The position numbers and the translations under genes are program-made. Under the pieces are notes generated by a model. That model was not told where the DNA came from and did not search any database. It saw nothing but the letters and a program-made list of their open reading frames with translations. From Halobacteriales archaeon SW_7_65_23 (GTDB taxonomy: Archaea > Halobacteriota > Halobacteria > Halobacteriales > Haloarculaceae), in NCBI GenBank assembly GCA_003022725.1, contig PXSQ01000017.1, forward strand, positions 12,449 to 61,237: DNA of 48,789 bases. Reading direction: 5' to 3'. Below are positions 1 to 8,336 of this stretch, one piece after another; within the stretch, counting starts at the first letter, position 1; the number at the start of each line of letters is the position of its first letter.

Positions 1-32
1 GCAGCAGTCGTCGCCGGGAGCGCGACGGACAG

Positions 33-791
33 TTACTCGTACTGGAACTCGAGTTTGATCTCGTTGGCGGCGCCCATAACGAGGTCGGCGAGGCCCTCGG
101 GGTCGACGCGGTGGGGGGAGCCGGAGACGCTGAGACCACCGAACACGTCGCCGTCGGGCGTCAGAACCGGTGCGCCGACCGCCCGGACACCCTCCCAGCT
201 CTCGCCTTCGTTGATCGCATAGCCGCGCTCGCGGATCCGTTCGAGCGCCGCGTCGAGTTCCGCCCGGTCGGTGATCGTCTCGTCAGTCCGCGCGGGCAGG
301 CCGTGCCGGTCGATGAGAGCGTCGACGCGATCCCCGGGGAACTGCGCCAGCATGGCCTTGCCGGCAGCGACGGAGTGCATCGGGATCCGGACGCCGACCC
401 GGGAGTCGGTCGGCACGCTGTGACGGCCGGTCGACCGGTAGACGTACACCGCCTCGTCGTGTTCCGGCGCCAGGAACTGGGCCCGTATCTCGCTCTCGTC
501 TGCGAGTTCTTCGACCTTCTCCTCGATGAAGGAGTACTCGTCCCAGGGTTGTTTTGCCGCCTGGCCGAGCTGGAGAAACCGGAGCCCGAGGTGGTACGTG
601 CCGTCGCGCTTGACGATGTACCCCCGGTCGTACAGCGTCCGCAGGTGGGCGTGGGCCGTGCTCTTTGCGATCTCCAACTGGTCTGCGACTTCTGTGACGC
701 CCGCTCCGTCCTGGCTTCCGAGCACCTCGATGACCGAGAGCAGCCTGTCGCCGGTACTCAACCCGCCCCCGGTGGCTGCGTCTTCCCTCAT
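33..791 (-). CDS. IclR family transcriptional regulator
   Basis: 252 residues, the usual IclR length. An N-terminal winged helix (about residues 10-75, with the recognition-helix region EIAKSTAHAHLRTL) is followed by the IclR effector-binding domain (about 80-245, containing HSVAAGKAMLA). The ATG at 791 is chosen because the family-typical N-terminus begins just after it; the open frame extends to 920 without similarity, and an ATG at 818 is a weaker alternative. It is divergent from the CoA-transferase gene at 984, and two palindromes lie in the gap between them, so it probably controls itself and that gene. IclR proteins commonly sense small carboxylic or aromatic acids; the ligand here is not known. 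Confidence 0.93.
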   Translation of the reverse strand: MREDAATGGGLSTGDRLLSVIEVLGSQDGAGVTEVADQLEIAKSTAHAHLRTLYDRGYIVKRDGTYHLGLRFLQLGQAAKQPWDEYSFIEEKVEELADESEIRAQFLAPEHDEAVYVYRSTGRHSVPTDSRVGVRIPMHSVAAGKAMLAQFPGDRVDALIDRHGLPARTDETITDRAELDAALERIRERGYAINEGESWEGVRAVGAPVLTPDGDVFGGLSVSGSPHRVDPEGLADLVMGAANEIKLEFQYE

Positions 792-822
792 GGGGTTTGT
801 CTGTGACCGACCCGACATAAAC

Positions 823-839
823 GTTCGGAAATGTCGAAC
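823..839. promoter_or_regulatory. Candidate operator palindrome 1, IclR/CoA-transferase gap
   Basis: GTTCG and CGAAC form a perfect 5-bp inverted repeat with a 7-bp spacer, in the divergent gap between the regulator and the CoA-transferase. The geometry is close to that of known IclR operators. Binding by the adjacent regulator is inferred from position. Confidence 0.5.
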
Positions 840-890
840 AGAGTAGTCATGGACGAACGCTCCGGCAGGGTCGAACGGGGGACGAACCCC

Positions 891-920
891 TATTTTGAAG
901 TGTTGAACCCACCTCAACAC
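891..920. promoter_or_regulatory. TATA-like element and candidate operator palindrome 2
   Basis: A TATA-like TATTTTG at 891-897 is followed at once by a perfect 7-bp inverted repeat, GTGTTGA (900-906) and TCAACAC (914-920), again with a 7-bp spacer. Placed just downstream of the presumed TATA box for the rightward gene, a bound repressor would block transcription start. The function is inferred. Confidence 0.5.
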
Positions 921-983
921 AAGTATGCGATTCGAGCGGAGAAGCAGTGACCGACAGCCACGCGACGTGTCGCACTGGCATCC

Positions 984-2450
984 ATGATGGTCTCTGAACG
1001 GATCGTCGGGACGGTTCCGCGGCGGTCGCCGCGCGAGGCGGCCGAGACGGTCGCCCCGGACGCGACACTCGGAGTCAGCGGCTTCGGCAGCGTCGGGTAC
1101 CCGAAGGAGATCCCGCTCGCGCTCGCGGAGAGCGGGCGGGACCTGTCACTGACGGTGGTCAGCGGCGGGAGCGTCGGCGACGAGATCGACACGGCACTCG
1201 TCGAGGCCGACGCCGTCGAACGGCGGCACCCCTTTCAGGCGCGGAGCGCGATCCGCGAGGCGATCAACGACGGGACAGTCGCGTTCCACGACCGGCACAT
1301 CTCCGCGCTCGGCGACGAAGTGGCCCACGGCGGCCTCGCCGACGTCGACGTGGCAGTGATCGAAGCCGTAGCGGTCGGCGAGGACTGGCTGATCCCATCG
1401 ACGTCGATCGGCCACACCCCGGCGTACGTCGAGGCGGCCGACCGGCTGTTCGTGGAACTCAACCACGCTCAGCCGCTGGGCCTGCAGCGCCTCCATGACG
1501 TCTACCGGCGCCGGGCACCGCCCGACCGCGAACCGATTCCGCTGTCCCGCCCGGACGAACGGATCGGCTCGCCGCAGGTCGAGTTCGACACCGAAAAACT
1601 GGCAGGGGTCGTCCTGACCGACCGGCCGGACACCCCCTACTCGTTCCGGACGCCGGGCGAGACCGAGCGGGCGATCAGCGCGAACCTCGCAGAGTTCCTA
1701 GCGGCGGAGCTCGACCGGAACCCGATCCTCGCCGAGAGCGTCCAGTTCCAGTTCGGCGTCGGGAGCATCGGCAACGCGATGATCGACACCCTCGACGCCG
1801 TCGACTTCGGCGACCGGACGGTCCACTACCTGGGGGAGGTGTTCCAGGACGGCCTGCTCGACCTGCTGGACGAGGGGCAGATCGCCTCGGCCAGCGCCAC
1901 CTCGCTCGCACTCTCGGAGGACGGCCAAGACCGGCTGTTTGCGGACCTGGAGCGGTACGCGTCGGACGTGGTCGTCCGCCCCGCGAGCGTCTCCAACAGC
2001 CCCGAGATCATCGACCGGTTCGGCGTGATCGGCGTCAACAGCGCGCTCAGCGTCGACGTCTACGGCCACGCGAACTCGACGCACGTCGACGGCGCCCAGG
2101 TCGTCAACGGGATCGGCGGGAGCGGCGACTTCACCCGCAACTGCCCGCTGTCGATCATCGCGCTGCCGTCGACGACGAGCGGCGGCACCTCCCGGGTCGT
2201 TCCGATGGTCACCCACGTCGACCACACCGAACACGATGTCGACATCGTCGTCACGGAGCACGGGCTGGCCGACCTCCGCGGGCTGTCGCCCCGCGAGCGC
2301 GCCGACCGCATGATCGCCGAGTGTGCCGACCCCGACGTCCGCCCGGACCTCCGGGCCTACCGCGACCGCGCCGCCGAAACGGCGGGGAACATCCCGCACC
2401 ACCTCCCGAGCGTGTTCGACTGGCGCTCCGACCACCCGGACCAGCAGTAG
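984..2450 (+). CDS. Acetyl-CoA hydrolase/transferase family protein
   Basis: 488 residues, matching the succinyl-CoA:acetate / 4-hydroxybutyrate CoA-transferase family. It has two related alpha/beta CoA-transferase domains. The glutamate that forms the glutamyl-CoA thioester is expected in GEVFQDG (residues 284-290, Glu285). The conserved glycine-rich loop VVNGIGGSGDF lies at 373-383 and the family motif EHGLADLRGLSPRER at 425-439. ATG codons occur at 984 and 987; either could be used. The enzyme would move CoA between short-chain acids, or hydrolyse acyl-CoA. The divergent IclR gene suggests induction by an organic acid. The exact acyl substrate cannot be read from the sequence. Confidence 0.93.
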   Translation: MMVSERIVGTVPRRSPREAAETVAPDATLGVSGFGSVGYPKEIPLALAESGRDLSLTVVSGGSVGDEIDTALVEADAVERRHPFQARSAIREAINDGTVAFHDRHISALGDEVAHGGLADVDVAVIEAVAVGEDWLIPSTSIGHTPAYVEAADRLFVELNHAQPLGLQRLHDVYRRRAPPDREPIPLSRPDERIGSPQVEFDTEKLAGVVLTDRPDTPYSFRTPGETERAISANLAEFLAAELDRNPILAESVQFQFGVGSIGNAMIDTLDAVDFGDRTVHYLGEVFQDGLLDLLDEGQIASASATSLALSEDGQDRLFADLERYASDVVVRPASVSNSPEIIDRFGVIGVNSALSVDVYGHANSTHVDGAQVVNGIGGSGDFTRNCPLSIIALPSTTSGGTSRVVPMVTHVDHTEHDVDIVVTEHGLADLRGLSPRERADRMIAECADPDVRPDLRAYRDRAAETAGNIPHHLPSVFDWRSDHPDQQ

Positions 2451-2528
2451 CTACCCGCGTCCGGTGGTCGATCGGCTGACCAACCGTCCGTATCTACCGG
2501 CCGACCAGTCATCGTTCCTGGCGGACTG

Positions 2529-2610
2529 ATAGTGATTATTGTGACTGTTTACCGGGTCGACCGCACGCCGTCGCTCGGTCGATCCCGGAACGACTCACAA
2601 TAATCACTAT
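2529..2610. mobile_element. MITE-like element, family A, copy 1 (82 bp)
   Basis: Perfect 16-bp terminal inverted repeats, ATAGTGATTATTGTGA at 2529-2544 and its complement at 2595-2610. The interior is itself nearly palindromic (CCGGGTCGACCG against CGGTCGATCCCGG). It has no coding capacity. A nearly identical 82-bp copy lies at 47907-47988, with relatives at 10178-10288 and 39859-40010. It sits between the CoA-transferase and MaoC genes. Confidence 0.85.
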
Positions 2611-2624
2611 GAAAGGGCGAGGGA

Positions 2625-2694
2625 GCCTCGCGGTCGCTGAGCGGGCCCTACCCGAGCGGAGCGAGGGTATCCCGCTCAGCGGGACCCGCGAGGC
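2625..2694 (+). ncRNA. Strong three-segment hairpin, candidate structured RNA
   Basis: Three stacked perfect helices: 2625-2633 with 2686-2694 (9 bp), 2635-2645 with 2671-2681 (11 bp), and 2649-2653 with 2665-2669 (5 bp), closing a loop GAGCGGAGCGA. It is preceded by TGAAAGGGCGAGG at 2610-2622, a motif that recurs in the window. It could be a small RNA, a transcript-end structure or a remnant of a mobile element. No promoter is clear; the strand is arbitrary because the stem is symmetric. Confidence 0.4.
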
Positions 2695-2792
2695 GACCGA
2701 GGGCTTTCTTCGACGCTCCGGCAACCGTTGCATCACGGTCAAGCACAGTTCTAGCGGTAGCATTTAGTGAATCGTCGCCGTGGTCAGCCTGT

Positions 2793-3353
2793 ATGGAAGA
2801 CACCGACAGGCGACTGGTGAGCGGCTGGCAGGGGCGGTTCTACGGGGACTTCACGGTCGGCGACGTGTACAAACACCCCTACGGTCGCACAGTCACGGAG
2901 GAGGACAACGTCTGGCTGACGAACCTGACGATGAACCTCAACCCGATGCATTTCAACGAACCGTACGCCGCCGGGACGGAGTTCGGCGAGCGGCTGGTCA
3001 ACGGGCTGGTGGTGATGGCGCTTTCCGTGGGGATGAGCGTCATCGACGTCTCGCAGAACGCCACGGCGAACCTGGGCTACGACGAGGTCCGTCACCACGC
3101 CCCGGTCTACCACGGCGACACTATCTTCGCCGAGAGCGAGGTCGTCTCCAAGCGGGAGAGCGAATCCCGCGACCACGTCGGCATCGTTACGACCGAACTC
3201 CGCGCGTACAACCAGGACGACGAGAAAGTGCTCTCGCTGCAGCGGACGAACATGATGCTCAAACGTAAGGCTGTCGAGCTGTCGGCCGCCCGGCCGCCCG
3301 GTTGGCCCGAGGGTGTCGGTACACAGCCCGACGACGTCGACGAAACCGAGTGA
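2793..3353 (+). CDS. MaoC family hot-dog dehydratase
   Basis: 186 residues, a single hot-dog domain of the MaoC/(R)-hydratase type. The hydratase motif region reads NLNPMHFNEPYA (about residues 49-60), and the family glycine-containing segment VYHGDTIFAESEVVSKRESESR follows. The pattern resembles mesaconyl-, itaconyl- or beta-methylmalyl-CoA hydratases rather than generic enoyl-CoA hydratases, so the likely chemistry is reversible hydration of a branched dicarboxylic acyl-CoA. It is downstream of a CoA-transferase but separated from it by a MITE and a hairpin, so co-transcription is doubtful. The substrate is inferred. Confidence 0.85.
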   Translation: MEDTDRRLVSGWQGRFYGDFTVGDVYKHPYGRTVTEEDNVWLTNLTMNLNPMHFNEPYAAGTEFGERLVNGLVVMALSVGMSVIDVSQNATANLGYDEVRHHAPVYHGDTIFAESEVVSKRESESRDHVGIVTTELRAYNQDDEKVLSLQRTNMMLKRKAVELSAARPPGWPEGVGTQPDDVDETE

Positions 3354-3840
3354 CTGCTCCCGGGGCCGCTGTGCTACGGCGTGAGCGTTCACAGCGGTCA
3401 GAACCATCCTGTCGACAGAGAGCGTCCCGACGGGGGAGGGCGCGCATCGGCACAGTCACCCGCGGATCGAGCACAATCTTTAATAGTTATTGTTCAACAA
3501 TCGACACAGTGGGTAGGAGACGACAGCGTAGAGTGGCTGTGACAGGACGCGGCAGCATCGAGTGGCTGCCGTAGTGAGACACGACTGCACAACCCAGAGG
3601 CAACCGCGCAAGCAGGGTGCGACCGCGCACAGCGTGTCGTGACCACGCACTGAGTCGCGATCACGCACAGCGTGCCGCGACACCCGCAGCGAGTCGAACC
3701 ACGCACAGCGCGGGAACCCTGACCACGAACAGGTTTATACATGTCAACGGACAGACTGGAGATCGGCGGTAGCGCGTGGGTGATCCACGCCGCAGGCGCA
3801 TCGCATACGGACGCAGCGACTGCCACGGGGGTGAGCGGAG
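3354..3840. other. 487-bp non-coding upstream region with motif cluster
   Basis: No gene is seen. It holds a 13-bp palindrome ATTGTTCAACAAT (3489-3501) in a small AT-rich patch, a cluster of CCACGCAC-like motifs (3623-3730, listed separately), and a TATA box TTTATA at 3734-3739. From the TATA box, transcription would begin near 3760, giving the membrane-protein gene at 3841 a leader of about 80 nt. Confidence 0.6.
3623..3730. repeat. Phased CCACGCAC motif cluster ahead of a TATA box
   Basis: Six related 8-mers with consensus CCACGCAC begin at 3623, 3643, 3661, 3682, 3699 and 3723, with spacings of 20, 18, 21, 17 and 24 bp, about two helical turns. Three are followed by AGCG(T/C)G. The array stops 4 bp before the TATA box of the downstream gene. 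The spacing is too irregular for CRISPR or a simple tandem repeat; a multi-site activator or repressor array is a reasonable reading. Confidence 0.45.
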
Positions 3841-4953
3841 GTGGTTGACGTCCAGTTAGTGGCGACGATGTGCGTCGCCGCCTTCGCCGGCGGCGCATTC
3901 GGCGCGATGATCGGCGCGTTGCACTCGTTCATCTTCGCCGGGTTCGTCATCATCGTCGGCGAGGCGGTCAACGTCAGCGGCCGGACGATCGCGGGACTCG
4001 ACGCGACAGCCGGCGATCCGGCGGCACTGGGCGCCGTGGGGTTGACCAGCAACATCGGGTTCGGGGCGCTGTTCGGGCCGCACATCGCCTTCGCGGGCGG
4101 CGTCGCGGCGACGGCCTACGCCGCAAAGAAAGGCTACATCGACACCGGCTGGGGGTACCACGAAGGGAAGAACATCTTCTGGTGTGCCAGCTGTCACCGG
4201 CTCGACGTGCTCGCGGTCGGTGGCGCCTTCGGCGTCGGCGGCTACCTACTGACGTACGCGCTGGCGCAGGTCAGCGCGCCGGTCGACCCGATCGCCGCCT
4301 CCATCGTCGTCTCGGCGGCGGCCCACCGCGCGATCCTGGGGTACAGCATCTTCGGCAGCCCCCACGGCGACGGCTTCCTCGACGTCTCCCCGTTCGAGCG
4401 CGAGGAACTGATCGCGACTGACGGCGGTGAGGGCGCACCCGAGCAGCGCCTGGCGGTCGAACCCTGGATCCCCTGGCACTACCAGTGGACCGGCGTCCTC
4501 GTCCTCGGTCTCGTTGCGGGAGCGCTGGCCGGGTACGTCTTCCACCGGAGCGGCAGCCCGTTCCTGGCGTTCGGGATCAGCGCGGCCAGCATCATGATCC
4601 TCAACGACGGCCTGGACGACGACTTCGCCGACTTCAGCATCACGCCGCCGCTGACCCACCACATGACGCTGTGTGGGAGTGCTGGTGTCCTGGCGTTCTC
4701 GGGGGTGGCGATCGCGGAGGCGACGCCGGCGACCGTCGCGGCTGCCGTGCCGCTGTGGCAGGCGCTGGTCGTCGGGGCCGTCTTCGGCGCTATCGCCGCG
4801 CTGATCGGTGAACTCGCCGAGCGACTCGTGTACGCCCACGGGGACACGCACTGGGACCCGCCCGCGACCGCCATCGCGGCGACGACGCTGCTCATCGCCA
4901 TCCTCGGGACGGTCGGCGTCTTCCCGGGCGGCGGTTACATCCCGACGCTGTAG
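3841..4953 (+). CDS. Polytopic membrane protein with a CxxCH motif, function unknown
   Basis: 370 residues with a GTG start. It has long hydrophobic segments rich in Gly and Ala (for example residues 4-40, 62-95, 121-160, and several after 215), suggesting eight or more membrane helices. A loop carries WCASCHR (Cys115, Cys118, His119), a CxxCH pattern that could bind metal or, if exposed outside, haem; nothing else supports a cytochrome. The C-terminal half holds a charged LNDGLDDDFADFS loop. I do not recognise the family beyond a conserved-looking haloarchaeal membrane protein. It is preceded by an elaborate upstream region and is apparently transcribed alone. Confidence 0.8.
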   Translation: MVDVQLVATMCVAAFAGGAFGAMIGALHSFIFAGFVIIVGEAVNVSGRTIAGLDATAGDPAALGAVGLTSNIGFGALFGPHIAFAGGVAATAYAAKKGYIDTGWGYHEGKNIFWCASCHRLDVLAVGGAFGVGGYLLTYALAQVSAPVDPIAASIVVSAAAHRAILGYSIFGSPHGDGFLDVSPFEREELIATDGGEGAPEQRLAVEPWIPWHYQWTGVLVLGLVAGALAGYVFHRSGSPFLAFGISAASIMILNDGLDDDFADFSITPPLTHHMTLCGSAGVLAFSGVAIAEATPATVAAAVPLWQALVVGAVFGAIAALIGELAERLVYAHGDTHWDPPATAIAATTLLIAILGTVGVFPGGGYIPTL

Positions 4954-5102
4954 CGCAGGCCGTTCCACGACCGCGGCCGGCTGGTTCCGTCCAGCCGCGT
5001 TCCGGTCGATTAGCGATGTCTCACCCCATCGAGACGGCAATTATCTGTGAGACGATGCACAAACTCTAAGTGGGTTCTCCGACATTGTGCGCATGGCTAG
5101 CA

Positions 5103-6180
5103 ATGACACTAGACATCACAGCAGCAGTCGTAAACGAGGAGGGTGCGGAACCGGAACTGGAAACGATCGAACTCGACGACGAGCCGCGCGAGGACGAGGT
5201 GCTCGTGCGCATCGTCAGCGCCGGGGTGTGTCACACGGACCTCTCGACGGCGGACAACTTCTACGGCGGGCCGCCGTACCCCCAGGTGCTCGGCCACGAG
5301 GGCGCAGGGATCGTCGAGGCCGTCGGCGAGGAGGTGACGGACGTCGAGGTGGGCGACCAGGTCGCGATGAGCTACGACTTCTGTGGCGAGTGTCCGAACT
5401 GCCTCAGCGGGCAGATCCCCTACTGCGAGAACCTCTACGAGCACAACTTCCTCGGGGAGCGGACCGGCGACGGCACCAGCCCGCTGTCGCGGGACGGCGA
5501 CCGGGTGAGCGGGTACTTCTTCGCCCAGTCGTCGTGGGCGGAGTACTCCATCGCCAACGAGCGCAACGTCGTCAGGATCGACGACGACGTGCCGGTCGAG
5601 ATCGTCGGGCCGCTGGGCTGTGGGATCCAGACCGGCGCGGGCGCGGTGATGAACGCCTTGGAGCCCGAGTCGGGCTCCTCGCTGGCCGTGTTCGGCGTCG
5701 GCTCCGTCGGGATCAGCTCCGTCATGGCGGCCGCCAACGTCAGTAGCTGCACCGAGATCATCGCCGTCGACCTCAACGGCGACCGCCTGGAGAAAGCCGC
5801 GGAGCTTGGTGCGACCCACACGATCAACCCCGAGGAGACCGACGAAGTCGTCGAGGAGATCCACGAGGTCACTGGCGGCGGCGCCGACTACTCGATAGAG
5901 ACGACCGCCGTGCCGGAGGTGCTCCGGCAGGCCGTCGACTGCACGACGATCCCCGGCGAGTGCGGGCTGATTCCACTTCGGCCACAAGCTCCGGGGGATC
6001 ATCGAGGGCGACGCGGTGCCGGAGCTGTTCATCCCGACGCTCGTGGAGCTCTGGAAGCAGGGCCGGTTCCCCTTCGACGAGATCATCACCCACTACGAGT
6101 TCGACGAACTCCACGACGCCATCCACGACGCCGAGGAGGGCAACACGATCAAACCCGTGCTGAACATGAGCAGCCCCTGA
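5103..6180 (+). pseudogene. Zinc-type NAD(P) alcohol dehydrogenase, internal deletion with frameshift
   Basis: The first 290 residues are a normal medium-chain dehydrogenase: catalytic-zinc Cys in AGVCHTDLS, GHEGAG, structural-zinc cluster CGECPNC...C, and nucleotide-binding FGVGSVGISSV. At about 5970, after GECGLI, the frame changes: the C-terminus continues in another frame as HFGHKLRGIIEGD through IKPVLNM to TGA at 6180. Relatives have some 17-18 residues between these two parts, so about 53-56 bp appear deleted. Read straight through, the first frame runs out of family at 5970 and stops at 6203. It is likely non-functional unless the deletion is an assembly error. Confidence 0.85.
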
Positions 6181-6246
6181 CTGCTGCGAGACTGGCTGAC
6201 TGATGAACGCCGAACCGGCCGACTGACAGACGCTTCACCGGCACGG

Positions 6247-6647
<401 letters not shown>

Positions 6648-6686
6648 CGGACTTGCGGTACTGATTCTTTCTGATATTCGCTTCTC

Positions 6687-6796
6687 ATACTGGTGGCTGT
6701 ACGTACGTGAAAACTCGAAGTGAGAATCCAGACGGAACGGGTCTGTCTCCGCAGATAGCAGAGACTGGTGAGTAAAAGAAGTACAGCCACCAGTAT
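6687..6796. mobile_element. MITE-like element, family B, copy 1 (110 bp)
   Basis: Terminal inverted repeats ATACTGGTGGCTGTA (6687-6701) and TACAGCCACCAGTAT (6782-6796) flank 80 bp that match copies at 10008 and 21956 closely, including CTCCGCAGATAGCAGAGAC. No ORF. It lies just after the GMC remnant. Confidence 0.87.
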
Positions 6797-6882
6797 CATC
6801 TGGTACCGGGCTCGGTCGTCCAGCCTGTACTTTCAGAGAAGAAGGATACACCTCGGACAGCATGAAAGGGGCCGAGGGCTTT

Positions 6883-6995
6883 TATACAGCCAGACGTGAC
6901 TCCGGAAAGTGCCAGGACAGTCCATCGGCTGTGTCATGGCCCGAACAACGGGATTTGGGACGGCATGGCGTAACTGAATCACGTCTGGCTGTATA
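6883..6995. mobile_element. MITE-like element, family C, copy 1 (113 bp)
   Basis: Terminal inverted repeats TATACAGCCAGACGTGA (6883-6899) and TCACGTCTGGCTGTATA (6979-6995), 17 bp. The interior is shared with 21096-21208 and 21805-21917, for example GACAGTCCATCGGCTGTGTC. TGAAAGGGGCCGAGG lies 6 bp outside its left end. Confidence 0.87.
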
Positions 6996-7053
6996 TGCTG
7001 GTAGAGTTGATCTCAGAGAATTATCGACTCTATCTCCCTCGACCGGGAATAGA

Positions 7054-7060
7054 TTTTATA
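7054..7060 (+). promoter_or_regulatory. TATA box for the iron-type alcohol dehydrogenase
   Basis: TTTTATA centred 27 nt ahead of the ATG at 7084, the spacing expected for a leaderless haloarchaeal transcript. Confidence 0.65.
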
Positions 7061-7083
7061 CAGAGTAGCGAGACAGTCCTTCC

Positions 7084-8316
7084 ATGTTCGAGGAGGACCA
7101 GGTCTGGGAGTACAGCATGGCGGACCGGCTCAAGTTCGGTCCAGGGGCCGTCCAGGAACTCCCCGCAGAGATCGAACGGCTCGGGGGCGGGACGGTCCTG
7201 ATCGTCACCGACGAGGGCGTCCGCGACGCGGGCATCGTCGACACTGTCGTCGAGACGTTCCCCGCAGACCTGCGCTACGAGGTGTTCGACGACGTCGAAC
7301 CGGACCCCTCGGCGGCGCTGTTCGACCGCGCCGCCCGGTACGCCGACGAGGTCGACCCCGACGTGATCGTCGGGATCGGGGGTGGCAGCTCGATCGACGT
7401 CGGCAAGGCCGCGAGCCTGCTGTCGACCCACGGCGGTGAGGTGCTCGACTACGTCGCCCAGCCCACCGGCGAGGGCCAGCCGATCCCCGGGCCGACGACG
7501 CCGTACGTCGCGGTGCCGACGACCGCCGGCACCGGCTCCGAATCCACCTCGGTCGCGGTCGTCTCGCTGCCCGAACAGGACCTGAAGGTCGGCATCTCCG
7601 ACCGGCACCTGTTTCCCGACCTCTCGGTCGTCGACCCCGCGCTGACGGTGTCGCTGCCGCCGGCGCCGACGGCGTGCTCGGGCCTGGACGCCCTCTCGCA
7701 CGCCATCGAGGGGTACACGACCCGGCGGTTCGACGCGAAAGAACGGCCCGACTCGCCCGCCGACCGGCCGGACTACGGCGGCCGGAACCTGCTGAGCGAC
7801 ACGCTCTGCCGGCAGGCGATCGAACTCGTCGGCGACAACCTCCGGCGCGCAGTCAACAACGGCGAGGACCTCGACGCGCGCCGGAACATGTCGCTGGGCG
7901 CCACGATGGCCGCGCTGGGGTTCTCGAACGCCGGCCTCGGCGCCGCCCACGCGCTTGCGTACCCCGTCGCCTCCGAGCACCACACGGCCCACGGCCTGAC
8001 CGTCGCGCTCCTGTTGCCGGAGGTGATGCGGTACAACGCCACGAGCGCCCCCGAGCGGTACGCCGAGATCGCGCGCCTGCTGGGCAAAGAGGTCGACGGC
8101 CTCGACCGCCGCGACGCCGCCGAGAAAGCCGCCGCGGCCGTCGAGGATCTCGCCCGGGACGTGGGCCTCCCCGAGGGGCTTGCGGCTGTCGGCGTCACCG
8201 AGGACGAACTCCCGCGCTTCGCGGCGGACACGATGCAGCTCCAGCGGCTGCTCGTCGGTAACCCACGGCGGATGGACGCCGACGACGTCGAGGGGATCTT
8301 CCAGCGGTCGCTGTGA
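7084..8316 (+). CDS. Iron-dependent alcohol dehydrogenase (HOT/ADHFE1-like)
   Basis: 410 residues, a full-length group III dehydrogenase. The NAD-binding loop is VGIGGGSSIDVGKA, the second conserved motif PTTAGTGSESTSVAV, and metal-binding His residues fall in GLDALSHAIEGY and in ASEHHTAHG. The extra segment with DAKERPDSPADRPDYGG is typical of hydroxyacid-oxoacid transhydrogenase-like members, so the substrate may be a hydroxy acid rather than a simple alcohol. It converges with the aldehyde dehydrogenase gene (20-bp gap); together they could oxidise an alcohol to an acid, though they do not share a transcript. Confidence 0.92.
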   Translation: MFEEDQVWEYSMADRLKFGPGAVQELPAEIERLGGGTVLIVTDEGVRDAGIVDTVVETFPADLRYEVFDDVEPDPSAALFDRAARYADEVDPDVIVGIGGGSSIDVGKAASLLSTHGGEVLDYVAQPTGEGQPIPGPTTPYVAVPTTAGTGSESTSVAVVSLPEQDLKVGISDRHLFPDLSVVDPALTVSLPPAPTACSGLDALSHAIEGYTTRRFDAKERPDSPADRPDYGGRNLLSDTLCRQAIELVGDNLRRAVNNGEDLDARRNMSLGATMAALGFSNAGLGAAHALAYPVASEHHTAHGLTVALLLPEVMRYNATSAPERYAEIARLLGKEVDGLDRRDAAEKAAAAVEDLARDVGLPEGLAAVGVTEDELPRFAADTMQLQRLLVGNPRRMDADDVEGIFQRSL

Positions 8317-8336
8317 CCGCCGCTTCGCGATACTTC

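Noticed and set aside
3598-3730. CRISPR array.
   Set aside because: Repeats are only about 8 bp, imperfect and irregularly spaced, with no constant long repeat or unique spacers. No cas gene is present.
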